A stretch of 32,651 nucleotides of DNA from Clostridia bacterium (GCA_017434855.1 JAFRUA010000042.1:1-32651); one strand, 5' to 3'; counted from the stretch's first letter, positions 1 through 7,652 are shown. Notes: generated by a model not told the origin, from the sequence alone. A program made the numbers and translations.

Positions 1-67
1 TCCATTTTCATTTGCTTCCCTTTGTTTTCTCGAATCATTTCATCACCCTTTTCTTGCCTCTATTATA
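1..67 (-). promoter_or_regulatory. Possible promoter and gene start running off the left edge
   Basis: Read on the minus strand, a TATAAT hexamer lies at 67-62. It is followed by an A/G-rich leader with AAAGGGAAG and a possible ATG at 11 (M-K-M) that leaves the window. I cannot see a good -35 box and only three codons are present. This is a weak suggestion that a minus-strand gene begins here. Confidence 0.3.
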
Positions 68-90
68 CCACTTCTTCCTTCCTTTTTCCA

Positions 91-128
91 CAAAAAAACA
101 AAGTCCACTGGTTTATTGTGGACTTTGT
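91..128 (-). terminator. Rho-independent terminator after the DUF1508 gene
   Basis: On the minus strand a perfect 11-bp stem (ACAAAGTCCAC pairing with GTGGACTTTGT, 9-nt loop) is followed directly by a run of seven T. It lies about 50 bases past the stop of the 177-545 gene. A second, smaller hairpin (CCGTC/GACGG) lies between the stop and this terminator. Confidence 0.85.
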
Positions 129-176
129 CAGCAGTCTGAACCGTCCTCGTGACGGCTCTTTTTTCTTTACAAATCA

Positions 177-545
177 TCAGTCGACCTTTACGATCTCGGC
201 GTCCGGGGCGTTCTTCTTCACGCTCTCGATGCCGTTGATGCAGCTGGCCTTCGCCTTGTAACCTTCGGACGTGGCGATGATTTCACCGTTGCGCGCCTTC
301 AGGCGGAAGCGGAATTCGCCGGCCTTGTCAACATACATCTCGAATTTGGGGTGCTTGACCTGAACGACCTCTTCCACGGTCTGGTCTTCGATCTCGCCCA
401 CGCAGCAGTTGCGCACGCTTTCGATGCCCTTCAGGCAGGACGCCTCGCTGGAATAGACCTCAGAGGTGGCGATGACTTCGCCGTTGCCCGCTTTCAGATC
501 GAACTTTGTGCCGGTTTTGGTCTGTTTCACTACAAATTTACCCAT
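177..545 (-). CDS. DUF1508 (YegP-like) family protein
   Basis: A 122-residue protein made of two copies of the DUF1508/YegP fold unit. The first covers roughly residues 1-48 (MGKFVVKQ...GNGEVIATSEVY...CLKGIESV). The second covers roughly 65-115 (PKFEMYVD...RNGEIIATSEGY...CINGIESV). Each copy has the family hallmark of a beta hairpin with NGE.IATSE.Y followed by a short helix ending GIESV. The function of the family is not established; E. coli YegP is a small soluble protein. I chose the ATG at 545 because AAAGGA lies 8 bases upstream; a longer reading to 584 has no good ribosome site. It is a single-gene unit with its own promoter (637-609) and terminator (128-91). Confidence 0.9.
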   Translation of the reverse strand: MGKFVVKQTKTGTKFDLKAGNGEVIATSEVYSSEASCLKGIESVRNCCVGEIEDQTVEEVVQVKHPKFEMYVDKAGEFRFRLKARNGEIIATSEGYKAKASCINGIESVKKNAPDAEIVKVD

Positions 546-608
546 GATGACACATCCTTTCACAAATCTGCTTGCGGTTTTCATTTGAGGAAAACCCGCC
601 GCAATTTC

Positions 609-637
609 AGTTTACCATATTCTTTGAAAGATGTCAA
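609..637 (-). promoter_or_regulatory. Sigma-A-type promoter of the DUF1508 gene
   Basis: Minus strand TTGACA at 637-632, 17-base spacer, TAAACT at 614-609. It lies about 65 bases upstream of the ATG at 545 and just past the stop of the AT-rich remnant at 657-851. Confidence 0.75.
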
Positions 638-656
638 CTTGTGAACATTCAAATCT

Positions 657-851
657 TTATTTGGATTCAAATCCTTTTTCAATAGCATTTGCCAACGAAC
701 GTAGCCTGTTAATGGTTTTTTTACCGTTTCCAATCATATATGCTACATGTTGTGGTGAGGGTGTTTTATTTGCATTGTTGACAGCTTTCAATAATCCTAT
801 CTCCGGCTTTTTTAGTAAATCAAAAACCTCGAGCAATTCTTCAAGTGTAAT
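657..851 (-). pseudogene. AT-rich coding-like segment without a standard start codon
   Basis: The minus strand is open from a TAA just beyond 869 down to a TAA at 659-657. It reads as a plausible helical protein (TLEELLEVFDLLKKPEIGLL, then NNANKTPSPQHVAYMIGNGK, then KTINRLRSLANAIEKGFESK). There is no ATG or GTG near the front. AGGAG lies 7 bases before an ATT codon at 851-849, and a TTG lies at 836-834. It is clearly richer in A+T than its neighbours. It could be the surviving 3' end of a transferred DNA-binding-type gene, or a short gene with a rare start. I do not recognise the family. Confidence 0.4.
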
Positions 852-887
852 ATTATTTCTCCTATCAAGTTAAATTACCAACCATAA

Positions 888-922
888 AGAGCCCGAATTC
901 CTTAAACAAAGAATCGGGCTCA
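888..922 (-). terminator. Hairpin after guaA
   Basis: GAGCCCGAATTC pairs with GAATCGGGCTC just beyond the guaA stop at 936. Read on the minus strand the stem is followed by TTTATGG, so the U-tract is short. It is probably the guaA terminator. Confidence 0.6.
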
Positions 923-935
923 GAATTCAAATTAA

Positions 936-1919
936 TTATTCCCACTCCACCGTTGCGGGCGGCTTCGGCGTATAGTCGATCAGTACGCGGTTGATGCCCT
1001 CCACCTCAGTGGTAATGCGCTTGACCAGGTGGTCGATCAGCGCTGCGGGCAGGTGCTCCACAGTGACTTCCATCACGTCGGTCGTGTTGATCGCGCGAAT
1101 GACGCAGGGCCAGCTAAAGGTGCGCTTGCCGTCTTTGACGCCGGTGGACTTGAAGTCGGGGACAACGGTGAAATACTGCCAGACCTTGCCCTCCAGCCCG
1201 TTCTTTGCGAATTCTTCACGCAGAATGGCGTCGGATTCACGCACCGCTTCCAGCCGGTCGCGGGTGATCGCGCCGACGCAGCGCACGCCGAGGCCCGGGC
1301 CGGGGAACGGCTGACGGTACACCATGCTGTCGGGCAGGCCCAGCGCTTTGCCGACGACGCGGACTTCGTCCTTGAACAGAATGCGGACCGGCTCCACCAG
1401 TTCAAACTGCAGGTCGTCCGGCAGGCCGCCGGCGTTGTGGTGCGCCTTGATACCGGCGTCGCTTTCCAGAATATCGGGCCAGATGGTGCCCTGGGCCAGG
1501 AATTCAATGCCGTCGAGCTTTCTTGCTTCTTCCGCAAATACCTCAATGAATTCGCCGCCGATGATCTTGCGCTTGGTCTCCGGGTCTTCCACGCCGGCCA
1601 GCTTGTCCAGAAAACGATCCACGGCGTCCACATAGATCAGGTTGGCGCCTAGCTCTTCGCGAAAGACTTTGATGACCTGCTCGGGCTCCCCCTTGCGCAG
1701 CAGACCGTGATTGACGTGCACGCAGACAAGATTCTGACCGATCGCTTTGATCAGCAGCGCGGCGACAACAGAAGAATCCACGCCGCCGGACAGGGCGAGC
1801 AGGACTTTTTTGTCACCGATCTGCGCCTTCAGCGCGGCAAGCTGCTCGTCAATGAATGCCTGTGCCAGCGCGGGTGTGGTGATGCGTTCCATCGTTTCGG
1901 GGCGATTTTGTAATGACAT
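936..1919 (-). CDS. guaA: GMP synthase, ATP-pyrophosphatase subunit (no glutaminase domain)
   Basis: This enzyme converts XMP to GMP by adenylating XMP and then aminating it, the last step of de novo GMP synthesis in the cytosol. The 327-residue protein has the PP-loop SGGVDS at about residues 44-49. It also has the VNHGLLR segment, the QGTIWPD and PFPGPGLG.R motifs, and the GMP-synthase C-terminal dimerisation domain ending in the hallmark KPPATVEWE. The usual bacterial GuaA is about 510-525 residues because an N-terminal class I glutamine amidotransferase precedes this part. Here that half is absent and the ATG at 1919 has a strong AAGGAGG site 7 bases upstream, so this is not a truncation by misannotation. 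It resembles the two-subunit arrangement known from archaea. No amidotransferase partner is in the window. Confidence 0.95.
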   Translation of the reverse strand: MSLQNRPETMERITTPALAQAFIDEQLAALKAQIGDKKVLLALSGGVDSSVVAALLIKAIGQNLVCVHVNHGLLRKGEPEQVIKVFREELGANLIYVDAVDRFLDKLAGVEDPETKRKIIGGEFIEVFAEEARKLDGIEFLAQGTIWPDILESDAGIKAHHNAGGLPDDLQFELVEPVRILFKDEVRVVGKALGLPDSMVYRQPFPGPGLGVRCVGAITRDRLEAVRESDAILREEFAKNGLEGKVWQYFTVVPDFKSTGVKDGKRTFSWPCVIRAINTTDVMEVTVEHLPAALIDHLVKRITTEVEGINRVLIDYTPKPPATVEWE

Positions 1920-1957
1920 ACTGTTTCCTCCTTCATTTTATCCAAAGTGATTTGTAA

Positions 1958-1990
1958 AAAGGAATCACCGGTCAAGCAGTGATTCCTTCA
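1958..1990 (-). terminator. Terminator between the 59-aa gene and guaA
   Basis: AAGGAATCAC pairs with GTGATTCCTT (plus-strand 1959-1989). On the minus strand the stem is followed by TTTTTAC. It lies after the stop at 2002 and before the guaA ribosome site, separating the two transcription units. Confidence 0.75.
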
Positions 1991-2001
1991 GTGTACGCAT
2001 G

Positions 2002-2181
2002 TCAGGGCGCGGTTGTGCCCGTCTCTTCCGGGGTATAGAAGAGCTGGTCGATATAGGTTTCAAAATCGATGCCGAGGTCGCCGAGCTCGTCAAACGCGCC
2101 GGCCTTTTGCAGAATCGCGATGATGATCTTTTTGATCAGCTCGATGACCATTGCCGTGTTGATATTCAAGATGCCTTCCAT
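2002..2181 (-). CDS. Small hypothetical protein (59 aa)
   Basis: The start chosen is the ATG at 2181, because AGGAGG lies 8 bases upstream. A longer reading from 2241 would overlap the promoter. The product begins MEGILNINTAMVIELIKKII, predicted as an amphipathic or hydrophobic helix (residues about 9-25). An acidic C-terminal half containing ETYIDQLFYTPEET follows. It has its own promoter (2241-2213) and terminator (1990-1958), so it is very likely expressed. I do not recognise a family. Possible roles such as a small membrane-associated peptide are only guesses. Confidence 0.7.
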   Translation of the reverse strand: MEGILNINTAMVIELIKKIIIAILQKAGAFDELGDLGIDFETYIDQLFYTPEETGTTAP

Positions 2182-2212
2182 CACATTGTCCTCCTGTAAA
2201 AACGATGCAATT

Positions 2213-2241
2213 ATTATACCAAGTTTTTTTGAAAAATGCAA
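2213..2241 (-). promoter_or_regulatory. Promoter of the 59-aa gene
   Basis: Minus strand TTGCAT at 2241-2236, 17-base spacer, TATAAT at 2218-2213, followed by an AGGAGG ribosome site and the ATG at 2181. Confidence 0.8.
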
Positions 2242-2277
2242 CCGCTATTGAAAATCTTTTTTTGTATCAGCGATTTT

Positions 2278-4224
2278 TTAAGCCGATTGCGTATCTTCCG
2301 CTGCCGTGCCGTCATCGGGAAAACCGTTTGGCGGAGTTCCGGGAAACGCACCTTCAAAGTCGCTTGGTGGATCGCCGGGAAAGCTGCCGTCAAAATCACT
2401 CGGACGTTCGCCGTTGAAATCACTTGGCGGATTGCCCGGAAAGCTGCCGTCAAAGTCGCTCGGACGTTCACCGTTGAAATCACTTGGCGAATTGCCCGGA
2501 AAATCTCCGCCGGTTCCGCCCGGCATGCCGGGGCCGCCGCCCATCCCGGATGAAACGTCGGAATAAAACTGCCCGGACGTGAAATCCAGCGTTGCGGTGC
2601 CGCTGCCGGCTGTTAAGGTATAGGTCTTGCCTTGCTGCAGGGCGGGGGAGGAATACACCACGCAGGCAAACGCTTTGCCCGCCGTAAAAGTGAAATCACT
2701 GCCGTCGTCCACAGTGACGGTGTCGCCTGCCTTGCCGCTGAGCGCCACCAGGGCGGCGCACTGCGTACCTTCACTGAAATTGACCGCCATACCTGTGCTG
2801 CCCAGCGCAAGCACGGTGCCGCCCGTGATGCTGGCGACCCCGCCGCGTTCACCAACGTCAAGCGCGCCGTTGCCGTTGTTGGTGGGGCCTTCCACAATGA
2901 CGGTGCCGCCGGTGACATACAGCGAGCCGTTGGAATCCAGCCCGTCGCCCTGCGCATTGACATAGAGATATCCGCCGGTGATGCTGAGCGTTCCGGTGCT
3001 GTCGCCGCCCCATGGGCCTGTTTCTTCGGATGCCGAATCAGAGCCGCCCGCGGCGTTCAGCCCGTCGTCGCTGGCGTGGATCACGGTTTCACCGCCGTTG
3101 ATGTTGATGGTTTCGGCCTCCAACCCTTCAAGCGCCTTTGAAACCAAGACGTTGCCGTCGTTGATCGTGATGCTTCCGTCGGCGTGGATGCCGTCGTCTG
3201 CGGTTGCGGCATCGATGCTGCCGCCGCTGATTGTGACGTTGCCTTTGGCGTGCATGGCATCATCCGGGGAGGAGATGGTCAGCGACGCGGCGGTCACGGT
3301 GAGATCGCCGTCGCACTTGACGCCCTTTTGAGAGGTTTTGTCATCCTTGGCGGTTTCTGCGCCGTCGCCCGTGGTGACGGTCATGCTTCCCGCGTCAAAG
3401 ACTGCGCTGCCTTCGACGTCGATGCCGTCATACCCGGCGTGGACGGCAACGCTGCAGGTTTGAGCATCACCGCTCAAATAAAACAGACCGCCGGCGGTTT
3501 CGCTGTTGATCCGGATGCCGTCATGCCCGGCAGTGACCGTGATGCTGCCGCTGCCGATGCGGACCGAATCGTCGCTCTTGATGCCGACGGATGCGGCGTC
3601 AACCGTCAATGTGCCGCCGGTGACCTTCAGATCATTTTTGCAAAAGATGCCGTGAAGGCCGGATTTGACGCTGAGCGTGCCGCTGCCGTTGATGGTCAGA
3701 TCGTCTTTTGCATAGATGGCCGCGTCTTTTTTGACTTCCTCATCTGAAAACGAGGCTGTCAGCGCGTTGCTGCCGACGCATTGCAAAATCACCTTGTCGC
3801 TGTCAGAGACCAGAATGCACGGGCGGTCGGTGTTTGTCACGGTGACATTGTCCAGGATCAGATACACATTGCCGGATTTGGTTTCGTCATCCACTTTGAT
3901 GGTGACGTTTTCGGCGGTACCGGTGACGCGATAGACGCCCTTTTGCGTGATCGTAACCGTTTCGCCGGAGGTGCCGCGCGCCGCATCAGACAGCGTGCCG
4001 GTGCTGCCGCTGAGGGTGACGGTGGCGTCCGGCGTTTCGTTTGTGACGTCTTTGACGTCGCTGTCAGAGAACATGTCGGCGGCATTGATCGGTTCGGCTG
4101 TACCGGCAGACGGGGTGTCGGCCGACGTCTGGTTTTCACCGGAGTCTTTGTTCTGGCCGCCGCAGGCAGCAAGAGAGAGCAGAAAGAGCAGCGCGATGAC
4201 GCCGGTCAAGCATTTCTTCATCAT
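2278..4224 (-). CDS. Cthe_2159-like carbohydrate-binding-domain (DUF4353) lipoprotein
   Basis: A 648-residue secreted lipoprotein. A signal peptide with the lipobox LAAC (Cys at about residue 21) is followed by a Ser/Thr/Asp-rich linker. A long stretch (about 60-540) follows with recurring short strands such as ITGGTLTV, KGNVTISGGS and DDGIHADGSITINDG, as expected of a right-handed beta helix. This matches the carbohydrate-binding domain family named after Clostridium thermocellum Cthe_2159, described as binding cellulose or pectin-like acidic sugars. The last 100 residues are a Gly/Pro/Asp-rich tail with a 20-residue repeat (PSDFNGERPSDFDGSFPG). Two adjacent ATGs (4224, 4221) follow AAAGGA, so the exact start may be one codon later. 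It is the last gene of the 7544-2278 operon. Confidence 0.85.
   Translation of the reverse strand: MMKKCLTGVIALLFLLSLAACGGQNKDSGENQTSADTPSAGTAEPINAADMFSDSDVKDVTNETPDATVTLSGSTGTLSDAARGTSGETVTITQKGVYRVTGTAENVTIKVDDETKSGNVYLILDNVTVTNTDRPCILVSDSDKVILQCVGSNALTASFSDEEVKKDAAIYAKDDLTINGSGTLSVKSGLHGIFCKNDLKVTGGTLTVDAASVGIKSDDSVRIGSGSITVTAGHDGIRINSETAGGLFYLSGDAQTCSVAVHAGYDGIDVEGSAVFDAGSMTVTTGDGAETAKDDKTSQKGVKCDGDLTVTAASLTISSPDDAMHAKGNVTISGGSIDAATADDGIHADGSITINDGNVLVSKALEGLEAETININGGETVIHASDDGLNAAGGSDSASEETGPWGGDSTGTLSITGGYLYVNAQGDGLDSNGSLYVTGGTVIVEGPTNNGNGALDVGERGGVASITGGTVLALGSTGMAVNFSEGTQCAALVALSGKAGDTVTVDDGSDFTFTAGKAFACVVYSSPALQQGKTYTLTAGSGTATLDFTSGQFYSDVSSGMGGGPGMPGGTGGDFPGNSPSDFNGERPSDFDGSFPGNPPSDFNGERPSDFDGSFPGDPPSDFEGAFPGTPPNGFPDDGTAAEDTQSA
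2341..2510 (-). repeat. 60-bp tandem repeat inside the lipoprotein tail
   Basis: Two nearly identical 60-bp units (the CGGACGTTC motif recurs at 2401 and 2461) plus partial flanking units. They encode the 20-residue repeat PSDFNGERPSDFDGSFPGNP. The units differ by only a few bases, which suggests recent duplication. Confidence 0.85.
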
Positions 4225-4269
4225 AAGGATCGTCCTTTCTCAAGCGTGTGAAAAGCAAGCGTCGGTTTC

Positions 4270-4944
4270 TTACAGAATGGTTTGCTTTTCGACATAGGGG
4301 AGGATGGAGATTTCGAGGTTTCCGTTTTTGGTGCGCAGTTCATCGATGAACTCTTTTTCTTCCGCCGGGTCTTTCATCCGGATCTTGAACGACAGGCGAT
4401 ACATGGAGCCCATGCCGGTGGTTTTGACGCCGGCGTTTTCCCAGCTTTTCAGATAATGCTTGAAGGAATCTGTGAAGACGTCGGTATAGTTGAGCGATTC
4501 CGGAATCGTGATTTTCAGCAGTTGATCTTCCGCCATACTCTTATGCGTAAAGATCGGCAGGAAGGAAAGCAGGAAATACAGCAGCCCAAGCCCCAGCATG
4601 ATCACAACGCCATAGCCGACATAGCCCATGCCAAACGCGATGCCGGACCCCATGGCGATCAGGATGGTTGCCAGCTCGTCGGCGCTGCCCTGCGCGGAGC
4701 GGAACCGGATGAGCGCAAACGCCCCGCCGATGGCAACGCCGGCGCCGATGTTGCCGCTGACAAAGGTGATCACAGCCGCCACCACAAACGGCATGATCGC
4801 CGCAACGGTAAAAAATCGCTTGGTGGAGCGCACGCGGAACGACATTACCCATGCAAACAGCAGGCCGGTTGCCAGGGCGATGCCCGCCATGGTAAAAAAT
4901 TCGGTGGCGGTGACGGTGGTTGCGGAATAAATGGAATCAAACAT
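4270..4944 (-). CDS. DUF4956 membrane protein
   Basis: A 224-residue protein with about four membrane segments in its first 130 residues: roughly 15-33, 47-64, 67-82 (GNIGAGVAIGGAFALIRFRS) and 100-132. A soluble C-terminal domain of about 90 residues follows (LLKITIPESLNYTDVF ... LEISILPYVEKQTIL). The conserved ALIRFRSAQG and ATILIAMGSGIAFGMGY blocks match the DUF4956 family. Members are frequently encoded beside VTC-domain and CotH or Cthe_2159-like proteins, as here. The function is unknown; a role as membrane partner or conduit for the adjacent polyphosphate polymerase is an inference from neighbourhood only. Start at 4944 follows AAAGGAAG. Confidence 0.85.
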   Translation of the reverse strand: MFDSIYSATTVTATEFFTMAGIALATGLLFAWVMSFRVRSTKRFFTVAAIMPFVVAAVITFVSGNIGAGVAIGGAFALIRFRSAQGSADELATILIAMGSGIAFGMGYVGYGVVIMLGLGLLYFLLSFLPIFTHKSMAEDQLLKITIPESLNYTDVFTDSFKHYLKSWENAGVKTTGMGSMYRLSFKIRMKDPAEEKEFIDELRTKNGNLEISILPYVEKQTIL

Positions 4945-5017
4945 GCGGGTGCTTCCTTTCTTTTACAGTGTCGCACAGCAGGCGCTGCGATCATGGTTCG
5001 TCTGTTGCTTTTGATGT

Positions 5018-5734
5018 TCAGTGCGCCTGGTGCGCCAATAGCTGGTGCTGATAAGCGGCGCCGTATTTTGAAAAACTGGATTTGCGGATCCCGCCTTCGT
5101 CCAGCAGCCTTGGCAGCCAGAGCGGCATGGCGCCCTGCACCTTGATCTCAAGGATCGCGCCGCCGGGCGGCAGCAGCGGCGTTCCCGCCATGGAGTGCGT
5201 CAGCGTCAGGTCATCGACGCGGTAGCGCGGGTCGTGGTCGATCGTCACGCGCAGGTCGGTGCCCGGCTCAAAATAAGCGATGCGGTCATAGGCGATCAGG
5301 CAGGACGGTGCGAGCGTTCCGTAGTAATCGCGAAAATAGGTGATCTCCCGGTTGATCTGCCCGCCGGCGCAGATGTCGCCCTCCCCGGCAAAAAACTTGT
5401 GGACAAGGGGAATGGTGGTCTCGACCCGCCGCTTATAAACAATGCCGTAGGCTTTTCGCTTCAGCTCCAGAAAGACGGGGGACGTTTCGGTCGCAAGGCC
5501 GTAAGACCGCAGACGAATTTTTTCTTTGAACGGCGGCTTTTCGATGGAGGTGCGGATGAGGCGGTAGTCCGGCGTGTCATAATAGAGCGACGCGATGGAC
5601 GTCAGACCGAAGCGGTCGGCTCGCATGTGCTGCGGCAAGCGCTCCCGCAGGAACGCGACCTGCGCCTGATCCAGCAGATATTTCATTTCATACCGCGTCA
5701 TGACAACGACGGGGTCCTTGACAATGACAGCCAT
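5018..5734 (-). CDS. VTC-domain polyphosphate polymerase
   Basis: A 238-residue cytosolic protein covering one complete VTC (CYTH/triphosphate-tunnel-like) domain. Visible signatures in order are TRYEMKYLL (R14, E16, K18), SLYYDT, the basic block KEKIRLRSYG, ELKRK followed by GIVYKRRV, AYDR, RVTID, ILEIKV.GAMPLWL and the terminal SFSKYGAAY. These supply the Arg/Lys/Glu tunnel residues that bind triphosphate and metal in yeast Vtc4, which makes polyphosphate from ATP. The bacterial product is inferred to be polyphosphate by homology. It lacks the SPX and membrane domains of yeast VTC. The following DUF4956 membrane gene may supply the membrane part. Start at 5734 has GGAGG 6 bases upstream, 15 bases after the kinase stop. 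Confidence 0.87.
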   Translation of the reverse strand: MAVIVKDPVVVMTRYEMKYLLDQAQVAFLRERLPQHMRADRFGLTSIASLYYDTPDYRLIRTSIEKPPFKEKIRLRSYGLATETSPVFLELKRKAYGIVYKRRVETTIPLVHKFFAGEGDICAGGQINREITYFRDYYGTLAPSCLIAYDRIAYFEPGTDLRVTIDHDPRYRVDDLTLTHSMAGTPLLPPGGAILEIKVQGAMPLWLPRLLDEGGIRKSSFSKYGAAYQHQLLAHQAH

Positions 5735-5749
5735 GCTGTGCCTCCCGGT

Positions 5750-6949
5750 TTACAAATTGATTTTGATGAGGAACGTGCCGTCTTTCAGCTCGGCCGAAAT
5801 GCGCCCGCCCTGCGCTTTTACAATGTCCTTGACATATGACAGGCCCAGGCCCGCGCCGCTGTGCCCCACGGCGTTTTCCAGCCGTGTGAAGCGGTCAAAC
5901 ACAGCCTCGGCGTTGCGCGGCGCAAGGTCGGTGCCGTTCTGCGCCAAAAGCAGCACATGATTGTTTTCTTCCTTCAGCGTGAGCGATGCGTGACCGGTGG
6001 AAAACTTCAGTTGGTTTTCCAGCAATTCATCCAGCAATTTGCGCATGCCCTCGTTGTCGCCGGTAAGGGTGACGCCCGGTGCGATGTGCGGTGTGAAGCG
6101 CAGGCCGCGCATTTCAAAATCTGCCGCGCGTGTGTCGATCACCTGGTTGCAAAGGTCGCTGAGGCTGAAGGTGGATGCGTTGTGTTCGTCCGGCTCCAGC
6201 ACGGTCAGCGCCTCCAGCGACCGCAGCAGATGCGCCATCTGCTTGATCTGGCGGCGCATGGAGCGTGTGACGTCGGTGGCGCCGTGCTCCTTTTCGGTCA
6301 GCTCGGTCCCGGCGTCCAGCACGGTCAGCGGAACACGGAGCTCCTGTTCCAGCTCTGCGATGAAGCGCTTTTGCTTGCGGTCGGTTTCTTCCAGCGGCTT
6401 CAGCAGCCGTTTGCTGACAAAGAGCAGAACGAAGAACGCGATGAGCAAAACCGCCAGTTCCCCGACAATGGAGATTTTCAGGATGCGGTACGGTGAAAGC
6501 AGTTCGCGGCTCTGGTCGATCACGGTGACGATCGTGCGCCCGTCGTCTGACACCACGCGATAGCGATAGACGGTTTTTGTCCATCCGGTCTCGCCGTTTT
6601 TCAGGCTGCGCGCCCATGCGACCGCGTCGTCTTCCGACAGGCCTGCCAGGTGCTGCTCAACGAATTTTACATCGTCGCCGCTTTTTTTGAATCCGACCGT
6701 GAAATACTGAATGGAGGCGCGCAGCGGCTGCGTATCGCGCCACGCGGGGCCAAAGCGGCCCTGCGGCTGTTCGGGGGGCGGCGATTGGTCAAAGCTGCCG
6801 TGGCCGTCGCAAAGCATTTGCGTCACACGGTCGGCGTCCTCGGCGGTGCGGGTGAAGCTGATCCCGTTCAGTATGCCGAGCAGCGCCGTCAAAAGCACAA
6901 AGATTGACAGCATGGCAAACAGGATGAATTTTTTTCGGACTTTACGCAT
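5750..6949 (-). CDS. Sensor histidine kinase-like protein lacking the phospho-acceptor His
   Basis: A 399-residue membrane protein. A TM helix (about 8-30), an extracellular domain of about 125 residues and a second TM helix (about 157-178) are followed by a dimerisation helix and a HATPase_c domain (about 295-399). In the H-box the canonical SHELRTPL reads EQELRVPL: the phospho-acceptor position is Gln202 (codon CAG at 6346-6344). The N-box Asn is kept (ENQLKFS, N312) and the G2 box is intact (GAGLGLSYVKDIV). The G1 box reads QNGTDL instead of DNGPGI, losing the adenine-binding Asp. Autophosphorylation is therefore unlikely, and ATP binding may be weakened. Its start overlaps the response-regulator stop by 8 bases (ATGCGTAA), so the two are translated together. 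Confidence 0.9.
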   Translation of the reverse strand: MRKVRKKFILFAMLSIFVLLTALLGILNGISFTRTAEDADRVTQMLCDGHGSFDQSPPPEQPQGRFGPAWRDTQPLRASIQYFTVGFKKSGDDVKFVEQHLAGLSEDDAVAWARSLKNGETGWTKTVYRYRVVSDDGRTIVTVIDQSRELLSPYRILKISIVGELAVLLIAFFVLLFVSKRLLKPLEETDRKQKRFIAELEQELRVPLTVLDAGTELTEKEHGATDVTRSMRRQIKQMAHLLRSLEALTVLEPDEHNASTFSLSDLCNQVIDTRAADFEMRGLRFTPHIAPGVTLTGDNEGMRKLLDELLENQLKFSTGHASLTLKEENNHVLLLAQNGTDLAPRNAEAVFDRFTRLENAVGHSGAGLGLSYVKDIVKAQGGRISAELKDGTFLIKINL

Positions 6950-7544
6950 TTTGATTCACCACACAATACCCTTTCTTCAGCACATAGCTGATCCTGGCGG
7001 ACTGACCGTGCATGGCCAGCTTGTTGTTGAGTGCGTTGATATAAGTGCTCAGGTGCCGCACATCCTTCAGCGGACCGTCCTTTAGCGCGCGCAGCAGGTC
7101 GATCTCTTTGCTGGTCAGCGGAATGCCGCTGCCTTCAAGGCAGAAGCCCCTGACATCAACCGTGACGCCGGCGACCGAAAAGCGTTCGCCGCAGGCTGCT
7201 TTTTGAAGGATGGCGTCGACATACCCGAACAGGATGTCCGGTGAAACCGGAAGCGAAAGGAACGCACAGGCCGAAACCCCGGAAAGCAGGTGCGCTGAGC
7301 GCAGGTGCGTGTCGATCAGCTCGATGCAAGGCACACCCCTGGCGCGTGCGGCCTCTATGATCTTTTCCGCCCGGATACGCGGCAGCCGGCTGCTCACGAT
7401 CGCAAGCTGATAGTCGCCCTGTGTCAGGCAGGTCAGCGCCTGTGTTCCGTCAAAGGCGCAGTCCGCCGCGTCGCCCCGCAGCGCAAATAGTTTTTGATAG
7501 GTCAGCAGGATATCGCGGTGTGGGTCGGCAAGCAAAACCTGCAT
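6942..7544 (-). CDS. OmpR-like response regulator with a degenerate receiver domain
   Basis: A 200-residue protein with an N-terminal receiver domain (about 1-115) and a C-terminal winged helix (about 120-198; LTSKEIDLLRAL, then a recognition-helix region HLSTYINALNNKL, then ISYVLKKGYCV). The receiver fold is recognisable, but the chemistry is missing. The phosphorylated Asp is Ser51 in AIVSSRLP (codon AGC, 7394-7392). The acidic pair after strand 1 reads ADPH, and the conserved Lys of the T-K-P motif is Leu98 (FLSLPV). The DNA-binding domain looks intact, so it is likely a transcription factor controlled some other way. It is the first gene of the operon that continues to 2278. Confidence 0.88.
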   Translation of the reverse strand: MQVLLADPHRDILLTYQKLFALRGDAADCAFDGTQALTCLTQGDYQLAIVSSRLPRIRAEKIIEAARARGVPCIELIDTHLRSAHLLSGVSACAFLSLPVSPDILFGYVDAILQKAACGERFSVAGVTVDVRGFCLEGSGIPLTSKEIDLLRALKDGPLKDVRHLSTYINALNNKLAMHGQSARISYVLKKGYCVVNQNA

Positions 7545-7652
7545 GATGCGTCACCTCGTTTCACGGTTTGGCTTAATTATCCTCGATGTTCTGAAATCAA
7601 ACTGAAAAAAACCTAAAACCAAACAAAAAAACAAATGATATTATTCTTTCCT

